A stretch of DNA of 31,433 nt from Spirochaetota bacterium (GCA_023398165.1 JAEWSQ010000027.1:1-31433), one strand, 5' to 3'. Positions 23,811 through 31,206 are shown, counted from the first letter of the stretch. Numbers and translations: made by a program. The notes: generated from the sequence alone by a model not told the origin.

Positions 23811-25499
23811 ATGAGTGATTTAGTATTATTAGGAGATGAAGCTCTGTCCCTTGGAGCAATTCATGCCGGTCTCTCAGCCGGTTTTGGGTATCCCGGAACC
23901 CCGTCAACAGAGATATTAGAATATTTAATAACAAAATATGAAAACGGAACAGGCCCTGTTGCTCAGTGGTGCGCTAATGAAAAAACGGCATATGAATCAG
24001 CGTTAGGTGCTTCTTTTGCAGGCAAAAGAACTCTTGTAACAATGAAGCATGTAGGTCTGAATGTTGCCGCAGATCCTTTTATGAATTCCTCTTTAGTAGG
24101 TATTAAAGGCGGTTTGATTCTGATAGTAGCGGATGATCCAAGTATGCACTCCAGCCAGGGTGAACAGGATTCACGTTTTTTTGCGGATTTTGCAATGATC
24201 CCTTGTTTTGAACCTACAACGCAGCAGGAAGCATATGAAATGGTATTTGAGGCTTTCGAAATATCTGAACAGAATCAAGTTCCTGTGATGATCAGAATGG
24301 TAACCCGTCTCGCACACAGCCGGGCTGTAGTTCACCCGCTTGAACCAAGTAAAATCGTTAAAGAGAATGCACTCTCTAAAGCTGATAGAATGGACTGGAT
24401 GCTTCTTCCTGCTCTGGCACGAAAAAACTACGAGAAAATGCTAAAAAAACAGGAAGTATTACTACAGTGGTCAAATAATAACCGCTGGAATCAAGTAGTA
24501 TTGAATGATAAACGCCCGGATCTTGCTGTAATTACAAGCGGGCTGGGTCGGAATTACTATCTAGAGAATTTAGACGATTATAAATCTCTATGTGATAAGA
24601 CATTTCCCGGGAAAGGCTTACCTTCATTTCTGCATATAGGGACAATGCCGATCCCTATAGATGCAATAAAACAGCTTGCGAAGCAGGCAAAGACCTTACT
24701 GGTTATAGAAGAAGGAATGCCGTTCCTGGAAAGAATGATTAAGGGCATTCTTCCTCAAGAAAATAAAATAATTGGAAAATTATCTGGACATTTACCGCGG
24801 ACAGGGGAGCTGAATCCTGACTTTGTCCGAAAAGCTCTGTCCCTCGAAGAGAAACCTTCTATACTCTCTTCCTCTCCATCATTATCAGATACCCTTGCCA
24901 ATCTTCCTTCCAGACCGCCGCAATTATGCAAGGGCTGTCCCCATGCCGATTCCTATTCTTCCCTAAATAAAGCCGTTGAAGTGCTGAAAGAAAAAGCCGG
25001 TTCAAATAACGTGGCAGTTATGTCTGATATTGGATGTTACGCTCTGGGTGCCGTTCCTCCCTATAACGCGGTTGAGTCGATCGTGTGTATGGGAGCTTCA
25101 ATCGGTATGGCTAGGGGTGCCTCCCTGGCGGGAATTATGTATACCTTCGGCGTTATAGGTGATTCTACCTTTATTCATTCGGGTATAACAAATCTCATCG
25201 ATGCTGTTTCCACAAAGACTCCAATGACGGCGGTAATTTTAGATAATTCTATTGTTGCTATGACCGGATGCCAACAGACAATTCTTCCTTCAAGCCAGCT
25301 TGAACCGCTTATTGCAGGGCTGGGGGTGGAAAAAGAGCATATTCGTGTTCTTCCGACAAATCCTTCAAAAATTGAGGAAAATACACAGATAATTCTAGAA
25401 GAAGCCGAATACAGAGGGGTATCAGTGATAATTCTAGTAAGAGAGTGTCTCGAAGCTTTCAGAATTAGAAACAAAGCCGCAAAAGCTTGTAAAGCATAA
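23811..25499 (+). CDS. iorA: Indolepyruvate:ferredoxin oxidoreductase alpha subunit, without C-terminal ferredoxin domain
   Basis: IorA binds thiamine pyrophosphate and, with IorB, oxidatively decarboxylates aryl pyruvates (from Trp, Phe, Tyr) to aryl-acetyl-CoA, reducing ferredoxin. The N-terminal domain shows LGDEALSLGAIHAGLSAGFGYPGTPSTEI, and DDPSMHSSQGEQDSR follows. The TPP domain shows LCKGCPHADSY, MSDIGCYALGA and GDSTFIHSGITNLIDAV. At 562 residues the protein stops just after the TPP domain; the two C-terminal 4Fe-4S motifs found in most IorA proteins are absent. Electrons must then leave by another route, perhaps a free ferredoxin. It is first in the operon with iorB, 13 bp on. Two 12-mer copies (23840-23850 and 24833-24843) both encode ALSL. 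Confidence 0.92.
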   Translation: MSDLVLLGDEALSLGAIHAGLSAGFGYPGTPSTEILEYLITKYENGTGPVAQWCANEKTAYESALGASFAGKRTLVTMKHVGLNVAADPFMNSSLVGIKGGLILIVADDPSMHSSQGEQDSRFFADFAMIPCFEPTTQQEAYEMVFEAFEISEQNQVPVMIRMVTRLAHSRAVVHPLEPSKIVKENALSKADRMDWMLLPALARKNYEKMLKKQEVLLQWSNNNRWNQVVLNDKRPDLAVITSGLGRNYYLENLDDYKSLCDKTFPGKGLPSFLHIGTMPIPIDAIKQLAKQAKTLLVIEEGMPFLERMIKGILPQENKIIGKLSGHLPRTGELNPDFVRKALSLEEKPSILSSSPSLSDTLANLPSRPPQLCKGCPHADSYSSLNKAVEVLKEKAGSNNVAVMSDIGCYALGAVPPYNAVESIVCMGASIGMARGASLAGIMYTFGVIGDSTFIHSGITNLIDAVSTKTPMTAVILDNSIVAMTGCQQTILPSSQLEPLIAGLGVEKEHIRVLPTNPSKIEENTQIILEEAEYRGVSVIILVRECLEAFRIRNKAAKACKA

Positions 25500-25515
25500 A
25501 ATTGAGGAGATAATG

Positions 25516-26094
25516 ATGAAATATGATATATTATTATGCGGTGTAGGCGGACAAGGCGTATTGTCGATAGCCGCCGTTATTGCCTCTGCCGCTATGACAG
25601 ACGGACTCTATGTCAGGCAGTCTGAAGTTCACGGAATGAGTCAGCGCGGAGGGGGTGTTCAGGCTCATCTTCGTTTATCAGATACGGTGATTGCAAGCGA
25701 TTTAATACCGTCAGGCAGTGCTGATATGATTTTATCCATGGAACCGATTGAATGTTTACGGTATTTAGACAAGCTCTGTCCCCAGGGAATACTTATAACA
25801 AGCTCCGAGCCCTTTATTAACATTCCAAATTATCCGGAAATCGGAAAAATATATGATGCAATACAAACGCTTCCTCATGCCCATATTGTAAAAGCACATG
25901 ATTTGGCTTTGGAAGCCGGGAATATAAAATCGGAGAATATGGTTTTGGTCGGCGCAGCTCTGCAATACATACCGGTTAAGCTGGAAACGGTTGAAAAATC
26001 GGTACACGACCGCTTTGCAAAAAAGGATCCGAAGCTTGTAGATATCAACTGTAAAGCTCTTGAACTGGGTGCAGCAGCAGCAAAAAAACGATAA
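25516..26094 (+). CDS. iorB: Indolepyruvate:ferredoxin oxidoreductase beta subunit
   Basis: This is the gamma-domain partner of IorA. The protein of about 192 residues begins YDILLCGVGGQGVLSIAAVIA and contains VRQSEVHGMSQRGGGVQAHLRL, both typical of the family. Of the two adjacent ATGs, 25516 is chosen because AGGAG then has six bases of spacing; 25513 is the alternative. It follows iorA after a short gap, and the next gene begins ten bases after its stop, so all three are one transcript. A 12-mer copy (25772-25782) encodes KLCP in the position where the family has a Leu-x-Pro-x-Gly turn. Confidence 0.93.
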   Translation: MKYDILLCGVGGQGVLSIAAVIASAAMTDGLYVRQSEVHGMSQRGGGVQAHLRLSDTVIASDLIPSGSADMILSMEPIECLRYLDKLCPQGILITSSEPFINIPNYPEIGKIYDAIQTLPHAHIVKAHDLALEAGNIKSENMVLVGAALQYIPVKLETVEKSVHDRFAKKDPKLVDINCKALELGAAAAKKR

Positions 26095-26104
26095 GGAATT
26101 TATA

Positions 26105-27421
26105 ATGAAACGGGATATTCCATTTTGGGACAAAAATACTGAGACAATGAGCCGCAGCGAGATCGAAAAAATTCAGCTTGAAGGCTTGAAGCGTCAAATA
26201 GAACATGGTCTGAATACAATACATTATAAGAAACGGCTTAGTGAAGCAGGGATTACCGGTCCTGAGTGTATTACTTCCTTATCTGATATAAGAAATCTTC
26301 CCTTTACAACAAAGAATGATCTTCGGGATGCCTATCCTTTTGGAATGCTCGCTGTCCCGAAAGAGGATCTGGTACGTGTACATGCTTCAAGCGGAACAAC
26401 TGGAACTCCTACAATTATTTATCATAATAAACAGGATCTTCATATGGCTTCTGATACAATGGCGCGTTCACTTGTTGCCGCAGGATGTACAAGAGGCGAT
26501 ATAGTACAAAATATGATGACCTACGGACTATTCACAGGAGGTTTGGGATTTCATTACGGAGCGGAACTTATCGGCATGACTGTTATACCTACAAGTGCGG
26601 GAAACACGCTTCGTCAGATTAAGTTTATGAAGGATTTCGGTACGACAGTAACCCATGCGACACCGAGTTATTTATTGCATCTGCATCAGGCAATCGAAGA
26701 GTCGGAATATAAACGCAGTGATTTTCAATGGAGGCTGGCGGTAACCGGAGCCGAACCCCATTCAGAGGAATTACGCTGTAAGATTCAAGATAAATTAAAC
26801 ATAGAAGTATACAACTGCTATGGAATGAGCGAACTTAACGGGCCGGGAGTTGCTTTTGAGTGTGTGTATCGCTCAGGGCTCCATGTTTGGGAAGACCGGT
26901 ATATAATTGAGATCATTAATCCTGATACACTGGAGCCGGTACCGGACGGAGAAATCGGCGAACTTGTCGTCACCATACTCCACCGCGATGCAATGCCTCT
27001 TATACGGTACAGAACACGCGACTTGACGAGAATAATTCCCGAGCTCTGTCCCTGTGGAAGAACACACCGACGTCTTGCCCGTTTCACCGGCCGAACCGAT
27101 GATATGCTGATAATTAACGGTGTTAATGTTTTCCCCAGTCAAATAGAGGAAGTGCTTTTAAAAATGAGAGGAGTTGGTGCTAATTATCTAATTGTAGTAG
27201 AAAAGCAGGGAGCTTTAGACAAGCTGACAGTACAAACAGAGGTAACACCTGAGATATTTGAGGATGATGCCCGGGTACTTAATGCATTGCGTGAAAAACT
27301 AAAGACTGAATTAGCCGCACTTATTACTATTAATCCTGTGATAGAACTAAAACAGCCTAATTCAATGCCGATAGCTGAAGGAAAAGCAAAAAGGGTTGAC
27401 GACCGCCGCCCGAAAGAATAG
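26105..27421 (+). CDS. paaK: Phenylacetate-CoA ligase family enzyme
   Basis: This AMP-forming ligase acts on phenylacetate-type acids. In an ior operon it either activates aryl acetates or, run in reverse, could recover ATP from aryl-acetyl-CoA. It shows PFTTKNDLRDAYPFG, the phosphate loop VHASSGTTGTP, YGMSELNGPGVAFEC, the EIGELVVT segment, YRTRDLTRI, CPCGRTHRRL and GRTDDMLIINGVNVFPSQIE, all family motifs. ATG 26105 (behind AAGGAA) matches the usual N-terminus; an in-frame upstream ATG at 26060 overlaps iorB. The 438-residue length is standard. The conserved Cys-Pro-Cys-Gly-Arg segment is partly encoded by a 12-mer copy (27042-27052, ELCP) without any apparent extra residues. Confidence 0.94.
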   Translation: MKRDIPFWDKNTETMSRSEIEKIQLEGLKRQIEHGLNTIHYKKRLSEAGITGPECITSLSDIRNLPFTTKNDLRDAYPFGMLAVPKEDLVRVHASSGTTGTPTIIYHNKQDLHMASDTMARSLVAAGCTRGDIVQNMMTYGLFTGGLGFHYGAELIGMTVIPTSAGNTLRQIKFMKDFGTTVTHATPSYLLHLHQAIEESEYKRSDFQWRLAVTGAEPHSEELRCKIQDKLNIEVYNCYGMSELNGPGVAFECVYRSGLHVWEDRYIIEIINPDTLEPVPDGEIGELVVTILHRDAMPLIRYRTRDLTRIIPELCPCGRTHRRLARFTGRTDDMLIINGVNVFPSQIEEVLLKMRGVGANYLIVVEKQGALDKLTVQTEVTPEIFEDDARVLNALREKLKTELAALITINPVIELKQPNSMPIAEGKAKRVDDRRPKE

Positions 27422-27426
27422 TTCAA

Positions 27427-27478
27427 GGGACAGAGCTTTAAGCTCTTAATGTTAAGTATAGAAAAGGGACAGAGCTTT
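27427..27478 (-). repeat. Two dispersed 12-mers 39 bp apart between paaK and thrH
   Basis: GGGACAGAGCTTTAAG occurs at 27427 and 27466, exactly 39 bp apart. In the first copy AGAGCTT-T-AAGCTCT forms a seven-base-pair palindrome directly after GGGAC. The second is partly degraded. They lie in the gap between the ends of two convergent genes. Confidence 0.9.
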
Positions 27479-27485
27479 AAGTTCC

Positions 27486-28091
27486 TTAATTTTCTATTAC
27501 CTTTTTTACGGCATCCAATAGTTCATTGTATTCAGTAAAAGTCGGAAACTGATTGTATTCTTTGGCAATATGCTCAGGAGGGCGGAACAAAAATCCCGCT
27601 TCAGCCTGTTTAATCATCTCTAAATCGTTAAACGAATCCCCTGATGCAATCGTTCTATAGCCTATAGACTGTAAAGCTTTAACAGCATGATATTTACCGT
27701 TCATCTGCCGCATAATATGTCCGACTATAAAACCGTCAGCAGAAACTGACAGGGAATTACAAAAAATTGTAGGCATCCCGAGTTTTTTCATCAGCGGCTG
27801 GGCAAACTGGGTAAATGTGTCTGATAAAATTATGACCTGGCATAAGGAACGCAATTCATCAAGAAACTCCTTTGCTCCATCCAGCGGATTAATCTTCTCA
27901 ATCGTATTTTGAATATCTTTAAGTTTAAGATCATGCTCTTTTAAAACGCTTATGCGCTTTTTCATAAGCACATCATAATCGCTTATATCCCGAGTCGTAA
28001 GCCGTAATTCGTTAATTCCGGTTTCTTCGGCAAAGGCAATCCAAATTTCCGGGACAAGAACACCTTCTAAATCTAAACAAGTAACGTACAT
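27486..28091 (-). CDS. thrH: ThrH-type HAD phosphatase
   Basis: The 201-residue protein resembles Pseudomonas ThrH closely: CLDLEGVLVPEIWIAFAEETG, TTRDISDYDVLMK, VIILSDTF, QPLMKKLG and SGDSFNDLEM are almost family-identical. HAD motif I is DLEG, with nucleophile Asp7 and Glu in place of the usual second Asp; motif II Ser is in ILSDT and motif IV is GDSFND. ThrH is described as a phosphoserine phosphatase that can also transfer phosphate to homoserine, so it links serine and threonine synthesis. The ATG at 28091 follows AAGGATG. A small ORF lies immediately upstream. No biosynthetic neighbours are present. Confidence 0.92.
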   Translation of the reverse strand: MYVTCLDLEGVLVPEIWIAFAEETGINELRLTTRDISDYDVLMKKRISVLKEHDLKLKDIQNTIEKINPLDGAKEFLDELRSLCQVIILSDTFTQFAQPLMKKLGMPTIFCNSLSVSADGFIVGHIMRQMNGKYHAVKALQSIGYRTIASGDSFNDLEMIKQAEAGFLFRPPEHIAKEYNQFPTFTEYNELLDAVKKVIEN

Positions 28092-28100
28092 GATACATCC

Positions 28101-28163
28101 TTAATTATTAATGACCAAAAGTAAATTATCAAAAAGCGGGAAAAAAAGCAATGAAGTATACAT
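28101..28163 (-). CDS. Possible 20-residue leader ORF upstream of thrH
   Basis: An ATG at 28163 has GGAGG four bases upstream. It is followed by 20 codons (MYTSLLFFPLFDNLLLVINN) and TAA, which overlaps the thrH ribosome-binding site. The peptide is hydrophobic and not enriched in Thr, Ser or Ile enough for a classical attenuation peptide. It may couple translation into thrH or be chance. Confidence 0.35.
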   Translation of the reverse strand: MYTSLLFFPLFDNLLLVINN

Positions 28164-28190
28164 AAAACCTCCAAAAAGATTAAAATTAAA

Positions 28191-28219
28191 TTGACAAAAA
28201 TAATTTCATACGTAATAAT
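28191..28219 (+). promoter_or_regulatory. Promoter of the first small lipoprotein gene
   Basis: Consensus TTGACA (28191-28196) is followed after 16-17 bp by TAATAAT (28213-28219). Confidence 0.55.
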
Positions 28220-28269
28220 GTAGGTATGGGAGAAATTTGGTTTATTCGCAAAAGCAAATAGGAGTTTTT

Positions 28270-28599
28270 ATGAAAAAGAGAATTGCTTTGGTTGCAGTTT
28301 TACTGCTCGTAGTAGGTCTGCTGGTAAGCTGCGGTAATCCTGAGTCATTAGCAGGAACAAAATGGGAATATTCAGCCGTAGGAACTGGTGTGGGTTGGAA
28401 GTTTACAGCAACAGAGGCTACTAATTATGCTATTGTTCTTGGTCTTGCTGCAGATGGTACAACATTTGATTATACCTATGATGGAACAAATGTTACAATT
28501 TTTGATGATATTTATGGATCTACTTATACTTATGCTACAGGTGTTGTAGATGGTAATAAATTGACTATGTCTGATGGTCTTACCTATAAGAAGAAGTAA
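28270..28599 (+). CDS. Small lipoprotein, paralogue 1
   Basis: This 109-residue protein starts MKKRIALVAVLLLVVGLLVSC, with the lipidated cysteine in LLVSCGNP. ATG 28270 follows AGGAG; an upstream in-frame ATG (28237) lacks a site. The mature part has an L-x-GTKWEY start, a TYDGTNVTIFDD segment, VVDGNKLTM and a basic Lys-Lys-Lys end. It is nearly the same plan as the next gene. The repeating strand pattern suggests a small beta-barrel or lipocalin-like fold, comparable with other spirochaete 'extracellular' lipoproteins, but the function is unknown. It has its own promoter and terminator. Confidence 0.8.
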   Translation: MKKRIALVAVLLLVVGLLVSCGNPESLAGTKWEYSAVGTGVGWKFTATEATNYAIVLGLAADGTTFDYTYDGTNVTIFDDIYGSTYTYATGVVDGNKLTMSDGLTYKKK

Positions 28600-28620
28600 T
28601 TAGTACCTTCTTTGAATGAT

Positions 28621-28653
28621 AGAGCTGGTCAATTTGATCAGCTCTTTTTTTTT
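28621..28653 (+). terminator. Rho-independent terminator after lipoprotein 1
   Basis: AGAGCTGGTCAA (28621-28632) pairs with TTTGATCAGCTCT with one mismatch, followed by about nine T residues. Confidence 0.88.
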
Positions 28654-28705
28654 ATTCTCTATTACTTTAATAAAAATCTATTAGCTCTAATATATCTAAA
28701 AGCTC

Positions 28706-28734
28706 TTGACATGCAACTTGCGATTCACGATAAT
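28706..28734 (+). promoter_or_regulatory. Promoter of the second small lipoprotein gene
   Basis: TTGACA (28706-28711) and GATAAT (28729-28734) are separated by exactly 17 bp. Confidence 0.65.
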
Positions 28735-28781
28735 TACGATAGTTGATAGATTCATATACACAAAAGAACGGAGTAAAAAAC

Positions 28782-29114
28782 ATGAAAAAGAGAATCCTAC
28801 TGGCAATTATGGTACTTTTGGCAATCGGCTTACTGGCAAGCTGCGGTAATCCACAGTCTTTGAAGGGTACAAAATGGGAGAACACTGTTAGAGGCGGCGG
28901 TACAGGCTGGGCATTTACTACAGCAACAGATGCTGAGTTCTATCTCATAGTCGACGGTAAAAAAAGCGACATAACAACAGCCTATACGTATGAGTATGAT
29001 GGTACAAATGTAACATTGTATTCAGAACTATTTGGCGATAAGTATCTGTTTGCCAAAGGCACCGTAGACGGGAATGAAATGACAATAATGTCTACTACGT
29101 ATAAGAAAAAGTAG
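28782..29114 (+). CDS. Small lipoprotein, paralogue 2
   Basis: This 110-residue protein starts MKKRILLAIMVLLAIGLLASC; the lipidated cysteine is in LLASCGNP. ATG 28782 is preceded by CGGAG. It shares the GNPxSLxGTKWE start, the YDGTNVT segment, a VDGNxxT motif and the TYKKK end with its upstream neighbour, so the pair arose by tandem duplication. The middle has diverged strongly. It has separate promoter and terminator signals, so the copies can be expressed independently. The function is unknown. Confidence 0.8.
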   Translation: MKKRILLAIMVLLAIGLLASCGNPQSLKGTKWENTVRGGGTGWAFTTATDAEFYLIVDGKKSDITTAYTYEYDGTNVTLYSELFGDKYLFAKGTVDGNEMTIMSTTYKKK

Positions 29115-29133
29115 CTTTTAGCTATGTCTTTAT

Positions 29134-29171
29134 AAAGCTGTTTGAGTACAAGTAGTCAAACAGCTTTTTTT
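29134..29171 (+). terminator. Rho-independent terminator after lipoprotein 2
   Basis: AAAGCTGTTTGA (29134-29145) pairs perfectly with TCAAACAGCTTT (29156-29167) around a ten-base loop, followed by T residues. Confidence 0.9.
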
Positions 29172-29175
29172 ATGA

Positions 29176-29217
29176 GGGACAGCCTCGTCTTATTTCTTGA
29201 CAAATAAGCTCTGTCCC
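29176..29217. repeat. Imperfect inverted pair of the dispersed 12-mer
   Basis: GGGACAG (29176-29182) pairs with CTGTCCC (29211-29217), and CTTATTT with AAATAAG inside them, separated by an internal loop. The right half is an exact 12-mer; the left half is degraded. The 42-bp size is close to the 47-bp palindrome in murD. Confidence 0.75.
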
Positions 29218-29231
29218 CATAGGATTACTAC

Positions 29232-30209
29232 ATGAAGAAAATACTTTTACTTTTTTTATTTTTACTGCTTTATGCGGATGTTTTTACACAAAATGCGGAA
29301 CCAAAAACAGATTCGGCTTTTTCCATAGGAGCTGATTTAGCATATTACCCGAAATCAAATAAGCTTCCAGGTCAAGTTCATTTTGCTCCTGTTACGGGAC
29401 CTTTCAGCGGATTGGAGTTTCGTGTGGTTCCATCGTTTTCCTATCTCGTTTATACCCCTTTTTCTAAAAATCCGCTTGTCAATGGAAATAATGTTAAAAT
29501 AAAGACATCTTTTGAAGTTTCTCCTGTATCAATAGCACCATCAGTGTCTATCTCGTTTACCCCAATTGCATTTCTTGTCTTTACTTCTGGTGCAAAAATA
29601 GGATCCGGATGGACTTTTACGCCTCTGAATGTAGACGGAATGGCATCATATGATGAATCAGCCTTTTCCTATAAAGCTCTGTCCCCGTTCAGTGCGTTAT
29701 ATCATACATACTGGTTTGAGGGGCTATTCCAATTCGATCTTGCTGCAGTTCTTCCCGGAGAATGGAATCATGCAGTTTTTGTTGCCTCCTATAAACCCTT
29801 CTATGAGGGATTAACTTCGGGAGGGGAAAACGGTAATCCCTGGATATGGCAGGGTGCAGGAGAAAATGTAAATGCATGGCAGTATTACTCAAATATTATT
29901 ATTGCATACCAGATGCCTCTTGTACTGCAGACTGCGGGAGTTCAGCTGGAATTTGAAGGATACTATGATTCAGATTCCTGGGCTCCCAGGTATGCATCAT
30001 GGAATCCTGAATTTACAACAGTTTCTATAAATCCTCTTATAAATCTTCAATTCAGTAAACAGCATAATCTGATACTTCAGGCAGGGTTTTCAAGCAGGAG
30101 AAGTTTCACTGCTGATTCAGCGGGTGCTCAAAATGATCTTGAAAAAGTATATGAGTCAAGGGAATGGTATTTTAAGCGTCTTGCTTTGAGTTATTCATTT
30201 ACATTGTAG
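29232..30209 (+). CDS. Probable outer-membrane beta-barrel protein
   Basis: I do not recognise the family. The 325-residue protein starts with a signal peptide (Met-Lys-Lys and a Leu-rich stretch to about residue 18). Alternating polar and aromatic/hydrophobic stretches follow throughout, many Tyr, Phe and Trp, Gly-Asn turns and a final aromatic strand ending SYSFTL, which is compatible with an outer-membrane barrel. ATG 29232 has AGGAT upstream. A 12-mer copy (29675-29685) encodes ALSP in the segment FSYKALSPFSALYH. It lies directly after an inverted 12-mer pair. A substrate or adhesion role cannot be inferred. Confidence 0.65.
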   Translation: MKKILLLFLFLLLYADVFTQNAEPKTDSAFSIGADLAYYPKSNKLPGQVHFAPVTGPFSGLEFRVVPSFSYLVYTPFSKNPLVNGNNVKIKTSFEVSPVSIAPSVSISFTPIAFLVFTSGAKIGSGWTFTPLNVDGMASYDESAFSYKALSPFSALYHTYWFEGLFQFDLAAVLPGEWNHAVFVASYKPFYEGLTSGGENGNPWIWQGAGENVNAWQYYSNIIIAYQMPLVLQTAGVQLEFEGYYDSDSWAPRYASWNPEFTTVSINPLINLQFSKQHNLILQAGFSSRRSFTADSAGAQNDLEKVYESREWYFKRLALSYSFTL

Positions 30210-30214
30210 AGAAA

Positions 30215-30266
30215 CTGTATACAAAAATATACGTGTACTTTTTTATAGCTGTATACAAAATTATAC
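30215..30266 (+). promoter_or_regulatory. Two upstream palindromic activator sites for the sigma-factor gene
   Basis: CTGTATACAAAAATATAC (30215-30232) and CTGTATACAAAATTATAC (30249-30266) are near-identical direct repeats. Each contains an inverted GTATA...TATAC, and they start 34 bp apart. They lie 60-115 bp upstream of the -24 box, where sigma54 enhancer-binding proteins normally bind. Confidence 0.65.
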
Positions 30267-30327
30267 ACGATCATACTAGGAATTATGTAATTACTTATAG
30301 AATAAAAAAATAAAATTACTTAAGGTA

Positions 30328-30344
30328 TTGGCACGATATTTGCA
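30328..30344 (+). promoter_or_regulatory. Near-perfect sigma54 promoter
   Basis: TTGGCACGATATTTGCA matches the sigma54 -24/-12 consensus (TTGGCACG, four bases, TTGCA) throughout. The predicted start is about ten bases after it, leaving a leader of roughly 30 bases with AGAGG before the ATG at 30385. Confidence 0.88.
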
Positions 30345-30384
30345 TGATAATATCCGAGATCATTATTATCAGAGGTATTGTGTT

Positions 30385-31206
30385 ATGGAAACCTTATTAC
30401 TTCAGAGTTACATTGACCAGGTTAAACGTTATCCGCTGTTATCAGCTGAAAAGGAAGCTGAACTTTCAAATGCTGTTCAATGCGGTGATGAGAAAGCAAG
30501 AAATGAGCTTGTACAGGGTAATTTACGGTTAGTTGTCAGTATTGCTAAAAAATACTGCGGTTTTCAGGTGAGTCTTATTGATATGATTCAAGAAGGAAAT
30601 ATCGGTCTAATAACAGCTGCATCACGCTATAAAACTTCATTCAATACACGGTTTTCAACATATGCATATTTATGGATCTCCCAGGCAATACTCCGCTTTG
30701 TACGCAACAAGAGTCCTTTAATATCTCTGCCCCATAGAAAAGAGGCTATTGTCAGGAAAATCAATGCCATTAAAGATTATTTATATCAACAGTGCGGTCA
30801 TGAACCCAGTTATGAGGAATTATCGGTATATATGGGGATATCAGTCAGTCAGATTCAAAGCGCATTGCAGTATTCATATTCGCTTACGAGTCTGGATGCG
30901 GTGATAGATTTTGAGAGCGATAAGACCGTTGGTGATTTTCTTGCCGATACAGAATCTTCACCGGAAATAGAATACATTAAAAGGGAAACCAAAAATGATG
31001 TTCATGAACTGATCAATACCCTGCCGGATACTGAACGAGAAGTATTAACTCTCCGCTATAATTTTTCAGGTAATCAGGATAAAAATACACTGCGCCATGT
31101 CGGGTCGTTACTTGGAATATCGTCAGAAACAGTGCGGCAGATGGAAATGAGAGCTCTTAAACGTCTTAGAAAAACAGCGGAAGCATCAGGATATTTGGTT
31201 TCTTGA
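30385..31206 (+). CDS. Sigma70-family RNA polymerase sigma factor (group 2, RpoS-like)
   Basis: This 273-residue sigma factor directs RNA polymerase to a dedicated promoter set. It has region 1.2 (LLLQSYIDQVKRYPLLSAEKE), region 2 with ARNELVQGNLRLVVSIAKKY, LIDMIQEGNIGLITAASRY and FSTYAYLWISQAI, region 3 from about 135, and region 4 with LPDTEREVLTLRYNF and the helix-turn-helix GSLLGISSETVRQMEMRALKRL. It lacks the long region 1.1 of a primary RpoD. ATG 30385 is chosen because AGAGG precedes it; an in-frame ATG 57 bases earlier would overlap the promoter. With the sigma54 promoter upstream it recalls the RpoN-dependent rpoS of Borrelia, but orthology is not established. Confidence 0.9.
   Translation: METLLLQSYIDQVKRYPLLSAEKEAELSNAVQCGDEKARNELVQGNLRLVVSIAKKYCGFQVSLIDMIQEGNIGLITAASRYKTSFNTRFSTYAYLWISQAILRFVRNKSPLISLPHRKEAIVRKINAIKDYLYQQCGHEPSYEELSVYMGISVSQIQSALQYSYSLTSLDAVIDFESDKTVGDFLADTESSPEIEYIKRETKNDVHELINTLPDTEREVLTLRYNFSGNQDKNTLRHVGSLLGISSETVRQMEMRALKRLRKTAEASGYLVS

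Noticed and set aside
27427..27478. Short CRISPR remnant (two repeats 39 bp apart)
   Set aside because: The repeat is a copy of the dispersed 12-mer family, the intervening 19 bases are too short for a spacer, and no cas genes are near.
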